A DNA stretch of 43,988 nt from Aved-18 sp964606665. Its GTDB lineage: Bacteria; Cyanobacteriota; Vampirovibrionia; Obscuribacterales; Obscuribacteraceae. Under the pieces are notes generated by a model. The model made no database searches. It was not told the DNA's origin and saw only the letters and a program-made list of their open reading frames with translations. The position numbers and the translations under genes are program-made. The first letter of the stretch is position 1. Each line of letters begins with the position of its first letter. The stretch covers positions 1-43,988 of the forward strand of contig CAZSHS010000035.1 of NCBI GenBank assembly GCA_964606665.1, written 5' to 3'. This document shows positions 39,967 through 43,988 of this stretch, one piece after another.

Positions 39967-40461
39967 TTACTTCTCTGATGATTTCAAAAAATCAGCAGGG
40001 ATTTTTGCTAAACGAACAAATTGGATTTCAGGTTTTGTAGAAATTTGAATAGTAATTGCCGTGTCATTCCATAATTTAAGTGGAGCGACTGGGTAAGGGG
40101 ATGAACGCTCTACCAAATCTCGCAACGCCTTGGATTCATCCTTAGCGGAATCACCAATGATGTGAAGATTTTTGGGCTTACCAGTGGCGTCTAAATGGAA
40201 TCGACATGAGATTTCCGCATGCTCAAGTTTATGCCGCAAGTCTTTAGAAATATTGTTTTTCAGTTTTAAGTCTATACGTTTCAACCAATCTTCACATTGA
40301 GTCAAAGCATCTCCAGACAAATAATTCACTCCCGAATTACATAGTCCTGTACCCAATGGTTTAAATCCTGATGAATTGTCTTTATCTGAGATTGGCTTGC
40401 TTTCACAAATTGAAATCGAAAAAAGCAATGTTATCAATAGACTGATTATGTTCTTCTTCAT
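39967..40461 (-). CDS. Exported protein with TonB-C-like domain
   Basis: The 164-residue protein has a signal peptide MKKNIISLLITLLFSISICESKP. The last 100 residues look like a TonB/TolA C-terminal fold: CRFHLDATGKPKNLHIIGDSAKDESKALRDLVERSSPYPVAPLKLWN...ITIQI (x-F-x-(L/V)-D-x-x-G-x). It is alone, without the transmembrane-linker half of TonB, so a periplasmic binding role is more likely than energy transfer. The start is the ATG before KKN; an earlier one six codons upstream lacks a signal-like N-terminus. It lies after the zincin gene and its terminator. Confidence 0.65.
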   Translation of the reverse strand: MKKNIISLLITLLFSISICESKPISDKDNSSGFKPLGTGLCNSGVNYLSGDALTQCEDWLKRIDLKLKNNISKDLRHKLEHAEISCRFHLDATGKPKNLHIIGDSAKDESKALRDLVERSSPYPVAPLKLWNDTAITIQISTKPEIQFVRLAKIPADFLKSSEK

Positions 40462-40499
40462 AGTTCCATGATAGATCAATTTGATTGAATCGACAAAGG

Positions 40500-40534
40500 C
40501 ACCTTGCGGGCACTGTAAAACAGTACCCGCAAGG
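40500..40534 (-). terminator. Terminator after the 987-residue zincin gene
   Basis: CCTTGCGGG-cACTG and CAGTa-CCCGCAAGG (40502-40510 and 40526-40534) form a long GC-rich stem 13 bases beyond the zincin stop. A short T-stretch follows on the minus strand and a longer one on the plus strand. Confidence 0.75.
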
Positions 40535-40546
40535 CTTCTTCAATTT

Positions 40547-43510
40547 TTATCTAGGAATAGATGGCAGATACCAAGCTGGCACTGTGGTAGCACAATCTCC
40601 TGGACTTGGACTTGGTCCAGAAAACTGGCCATTATGAGTAGCCGTGGCCCAGCTTTTAACGCAGGTGAAGAACCCCTTGTCATAAACACCATCGTTCATG
40701 GGACGAACACCCAAACTTCCAACAAGCCTGTACGCACTAGTCTGCGCATAACCTTCAAGCCATTGAACATTGTTTGGGTTAGTAGGGTTCCAAATTCCAT
40801 CAATAGCAAAAAGAATGTCAGTATTAGACATTCCAGCGTATGCGGAATTAGGATTGTTGCCCGTTCCCGTTGGCCCTGTACAGATATAAGCTCCTGTGCT
40901 CAAATCCTTTATTCCTTTGAAAGGAGCGGCGCCAAAATTGCCCCCAGCAGGATTAGGAGTCGCCTTGCATGGAAAACGGGGAGTTGAGGAGCTTGCATCA
41001 GCACCCAATATAACGTAATCAAGATTGATGAAATCGCGCAAGACATAAGGTCTGTAAGGGCTTTGCTTCGAAGGAAGATTCAAAGCCACATCAATTGCAT
41101 GACCGACTTCGTGGGCGGCCGCTTCTTTATACATTCCATCATCATACGATTGCGTTGCAGTTGTTCCGAGAGTACCTTGCTGAAATACGTTTACATACGT
41201 AAAGCCTTCTGGATCGGCTGGAACCAAACGAAAGGTTGCCGTAAAACCACCAGCTTCCGGAGGTAAACCATCTGTTCCAAAAATTCCCCAACCAGAGAAG
41301 GTCACATACGAATTCAAATCAGGAAATGTGAAAATGGCCGTGTTATTGTCTCGAAGAAGATTTCGGACAACTGGCTTATGAGAAGCCATTGCTGAAACAG
41401 GGATCTGCTCACGTGCACCTGGACTGAGAGGATTAACGCAATCCCAATACGATTTCGGGAAGGTAGAACCAAATCGAACTTGCTGACATGCCTCGAAGTT
41501 AAATTCGATATAGCCATCCAAGCCGCCAATAGCAAGATTGGCGCCACCATTAACTTTAAAAGCTTTCAAGAAATCAAAGCGATTTTGTAGCTGATAAAAG
41601 GCGGTGATTTTCCCTCCCTTACCAGTACCGTGCCCAGTAGCTTTAATGACGTCTTCAACTGTTTTTCCGCTAACAGGGTAGAGCGTTATATTACCTGCTA
41701 ACGTAACCATGCCACCATCGCCATCCGTTCCGCGAGCGACCGCACTGACGGAATCCGTACTCACTACATCAATAGCTTGCGCACCAATGTTAACGAATCC
41801 CCCATTCCCACCAGTTTTTCCTCCGTTTGCAGTAATTTTCAAGAGACCAGGCTCAGTACCTAGCGAAACCTTAGGAATGGAAGTTGTACCATTCAGAAAA
41901 ATAGCAACAGCACCATTACCATCGGTTTTGGCATTGCCACTACCATTCAATGCTGCATCAGCAGCCATTGTTGCTGTGGCTGTTTGGCGCAACCGAAATT
42001 GAGTTCCAACAGCAATGATCTGCCCTCCATCAGCATCACCTGCTGATGAACCTTGTGCTTGAAACTTGTGTTGCGCTCCATCCAGAAACATAACGTCTGT
42101 TTGAAGTTGAATCAAACCACCCTTATTGCCTGATTCCAAACCGTTAACATTAATAGTGAGGTTACCGGTTCCACCATCGAAGAAGCTGATGCCTTTTGTT
42201 TGCGTGAAGACGGAACTAACTCCATATCCGATGAGAACATCATTCCTTAAACCATTTCCACGAGATTGTAATGTGATGTTCTGACCCGTAAACGTCACGG
42301 GATAGCCGGTTATAGCAACCCGAGAAAAGTTTCCATCAGCACCAATTAGCAACTTTGCATTACTCCCACCCTCAAAGTGCACTTCGCCAAGAAATTCGAA
42401 GAAGTTTCCGACAAATGGTCGAGTCCACAACAAATTGAGCAGAGTGTTATTGCTTGTAGAGTTCACTGCACCTTGTGGAAGAACATACACCTCGGACGAC
42501 AAGCTGGATGATAAGCCACCACCATTGGCGGTGATAGCTAAACCTGAAAGACCCTGATATTGAATGGTCTCGGCAGCAATCATAACTTGGTGAACATTAC
42601 TTGGAGAGCTAGTTGCCTGATTGGCTCTAACGATTGTGCCATCCTGAGTAGAAATAGTTTTTGCAAACAGGTAAATAAGTCCAGCGCCGTTAGGTCCCTG
42701 TTCAGATGCATCCAGAATTCCTGAGGGCAAGCTGAGAATTCCTTTTCGAGCGTTCAATTCAATTTGTCCAGAGCGAGAAGTCTGATTTCTGACCTTTATG
42801 TTGGCCATGGAAACGACAGTTATACCGCCAGTTGAATTGGCGGTGCCATTGGTAATCCGAATTCCACTCTCAACTCTTTGAGACTGAATTCCACCACCAT
42901 TTTGAGATCTAGTATCGATAGTGCCATCAATACCTCCAGCCCCACCAATGGTAAAAGGATTGTTCGCACCTGACATATTTACGTCAATTTGAATGGCTCC
43001 TGAGCGCTTACTGGCTGCAAGCTGAGTGCCATTATTCCTGATATTTTTGGTGTTAATAGCTCCTTGAGCTCGAAGCATAATATTCGCATTTGTGGATTCC
43101 ACATCCGAAGTATTAGCTATGACATCTTCCAATTCAATTGAGGCTGAGGAAGGCCCTGAATTGAGTCCAGCTGTAACATAAATTGTAGTTGCCGACTTAA
43201 CTGTTTCAGCTTTGACATTGCCACCTTCTGTGATCAAAAAGATAGCGCCGCCCACACTGGTCAGATTTTTAGCGTCAAGCGAACCATTTTGAACTGTAAT
43301 TCTGATCTCGCCGCCTGCTGTCACGTCATGATCGATTACGCAATCACCAGAGGTGACTGTTATTTCAACGCTACCTGAGGGATTAGTAGGCACGGGGTTT
43401 ATGGGACCGTCGCAATTGTAAGAAACGGCATGTGCCGGGCTTGCTGCGCCAAACATCAGCGCCGCAGGAACGATGGCTGGAAGCAGCCATCGCAATAGTT
43501 TTAGTTTCAT
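40547..43510 (-). CDS. Secreted beta-helix protein with C-terminal lethal-factor-like zinc protease domain (second paralogue)
   Basis: The 987-residue protein has a signal peptide (about residues 1-27, ending SPAHA). GGAG sits six bases before the chosen ATG; the frame extends 32 codons further upstream without a ribosome site. Residues 30 to about 700 are beta-helix-type repeats rich in Gly/Asn/Thr/Val. A Cys-containing linker (CQQVRFGSTFPKSYWDC) leads into a metalloprotease domain with HEVGH (800-804) and a probable third ligand Glu in WLEGYAQTSAYR (E919). It is a clear paralogue of the 904-residue protein. Export beyond the inner membrane and substrate are unknown. It is downstream of the lysozyme/membrane pair on the circle. 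Confidence 0.8.
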   Translation of the reverse strand: MKLKLLRWLLPAIVPAALMFGAASPAHAVSYNCDGPINPVPTNPSGSVEITVTSGDCVIDHDVTAGGEIRITVQNGSLDAKNLTSVGGAIFLITEGGNVKAETVKSATTIYVTAGLNSGPSSASIELEDVIANTSDVESTNANIMLRAQGAINTKNIRNNGTQLAASKRSGAIQIDVNMSGANNPFTIGGAGGIDGTIDTRSQNGGGIQSQRVESGIRITNGTANSTGGITVVSMANIKVRNQTSRSGQIELNARKGILSLPSGILDASEQGPNGAGLIYLFAKTISTQDGTIVRANQATSSPSNVHQVMIAAETIQYQGLSGLAITANGGGLSSSLSSEVYVLPQGAVNSTSNNTLLNLLWTRPFVGNFFEFLGEVHFEGGSNAKLLIGADGNFSRVAITGYPVTFTGQNITLQSRGNGLRNDVLIGYGVSSVFTQTKGISFFDGGTGNLTINVNGLESGNKGGLIQLQTDVMFLDGAQHKFQAQGSSAGDADGGQIIAVGTQFRLRQTATATMAADAALNGSGNAKTDGNGAVAIFLNGTTSIPKVSLGTEPGLLKITANGGKTGGNGGFVNIGAQAIDVVSTDSVSAVARGTDGDGGMVTLAGNITLYPVSGKTVEDVIKATGHGTGKGGKITAFYQLQNRFDFLKAFKVNGGANLAIGGLDGYIEFNFEACQQVRFGSTFPKSYWDCVNPLSPGAREQIPVSAMASHKPVVRNLLRDNNTAIFTFPDLNSYVTFSGWGIFGTDGLPPEAGGFTATFRLVPADPEGFTYVNVFQQGTLGTTATQSYDDGMYKEAAAHEVGHAIDVALNLPSKQSPYRPYVLRDFINLDYVILGADASSSTPRFPCKATPNPAGGNFGAAPFKGIKDLSTGAYICTGPTGTGNNPNSAYAGMSNTDILFAIDGIWNPTNPNNVQWLEGYAQTSAYRLVGSLGVRPMNDGVYDKGFFTCVKSWATATHNGQFSGPSPSPGDCATTVPAWYLPSIPR

Positions 43511-43988
43511 TTTATTCTCCATATTGGAGTTGATTTGCATGCTCCTTATTTTCCAAAAGAGCATGACGGTTAGTTTTATAGAGAGAAAAAGCTGTCGGGA
43601 TGCCACCTCGGTGAAGAGACTTCACACAGCCTTATATTTAAAAAATCCGAGTTTCATCACCATTTTTTGAATTAACGGCAGAAGAAGACTCGCGAAAACG
43701 AGGACCAATGCGCCATACAAGGGACGATATCCATCGATATAAGAGAAAGGTCCGCCTAACGCAAATGCCCAAACCGGAAAGCAAATTATGCTTGCCAGAA
43801 CATGGAATCGCTTGGAGCAGTCTTCGTTTTGTTGAGCTTCACCAGGAATATAGATAACGTAAAGTGGACACATGGCCCAAATCACGCCAAATATAATCCA
43901 TGACAGAAGCTCGATATGGACCGGATCTTCTGCGATCATTCCAGTTGCAGCCGCATAACCGGCTAGCAACGGGGCTGGTACGAACTTG
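43482..43988. repeat. Terminal direct repeat, right copy
   Basis: This is the counterpart of 1-507. It contains the zincin start, its leader stem-loop, the terminator (43585-43630) and the partial membrane-protein gene. See the left copy for the distribution of differences. Confidence 0.95.
43622..43988 (-). CDS. Small membrane protein, partial second copy
   Basis: These are the C-terminal 121 residues or so of the same membrane protein as at 141-611, cut by the window end. The protein sequence is identical over the shared part, but the DNA near the end differs at 11 third-codon positions. It is most probably the same locus on a circular molecule, represented by a different variant. Confidence 0.85.
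   Translation of the reverse strand, partial: KFVPAPLLAGYAAATGMIAEDPVHIELLSWIIFGVIWAMCPLYVIYIPGEAQQNEDCSKRFHVLASIICFPVWAFALGGPFSYIDGYRPLYGALVLVFASLLLPLIQKMVMKLGFFKYKAV

Noticed and set aside
1..43988. tRNA or rRNA genes
   Set aside because: No cloverleaf with a GTTCGAATC-type arm and no rRNA-like stretch was recognised on either strand by eye.

Overview
The window reads as one circular mobilisable plasmid of about 43.5 kb. Its last 507 bases repeat its first 507, so positions 43482-43988 overlay 1-507. The composition is AT-rich and the genes are bacterial. The host is a diderm (envelope-spanning RND/TolC pump, TonB-C-like exported protein, signal peptides). The combination of a PrimPol-type Rep, beta-helix secreted proteins and metal pumps would fit an uncultured Cyanobacteria/Vampirovibrionota-type (Obscuribacterales-like) host, but that is a guess from overall flavour and not proven by any marker gene here.

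Layout. (1) 1-5190 and 39.9-43.9 kb (joined through the circle): a surface/lysis region. It holds two paralogous secreted beta-helix proteins, each ending in an HExxH zinc-protease domain of anthrax-lethal-factor type, a GH25 lysozyme, a holin-sized membrane protein, and the decayed remnant of a second lysozyme copy with its duplicated hairpin leader. (2) 5.7-8.8 kb: DNA maintenance. It holds ssb with a terminator, a rotted head-to-head inverted copy of ssb, an ECF sigma factor, a very long GC-rich hairpin, and an SRAP/YedK protein with a sliding-clamp-binding tail. (3) 8.8-11.7 kb: small unknown genes, a 22-residue hydrophobic peptide with a strong ribosome site, and a lone PD-(D/E)XK nuclease-like protein. 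(4) 11.8-23.4 kb: metal-resistance cargo. It holds a P1B-4 ATPase, MgtC/SapB, a Cys-rich exported protein, a CusB/CusA/TolC-type efflux operon, a ZIP transporter and a bestrophin-like channel. (5) 23.4-28.2 kb: replication and control. It holds a PrimPol-like Rep, a probable antisense RNA over its leader, a field of TCCGGAA repeats (candidate iterons), and an HTH/coiled-coil protein coupled to an AlbA_2-type regulator. (6) 28.2-32.7 kb: a mini-HNH protein, a serine resolvase with a res-like site, and small unknown genes. (7) 32.4-39.9 kb: mobilisation. Seven leftward genes, six of them overlapping or within 40 bases of each other, encode MobC-like RHH protein, HUH relaxase, soluble coupling ATPase, membrane protein, J-domain membrane protein, treble-clef zinc protein and trypsin-like protease. 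A further small leftward gene follows about 100 bases later. An RP4-like nic sequence (TATCCTGC) and a folded GC-rich block lie upstream.

How it fits together: Rep with ssb replicate the plasmid, the resolvase would resolve multimers, relaxase/MobC/coupling protein send it through a type IV channel supplied elsewhere (no VirB genes are present), and the metal genes are the selectable cargo. The least explained parts are the zincin/lysozyme cassette and the J-protein/zinc-ribbon/protease tail of the mobilisation operon.
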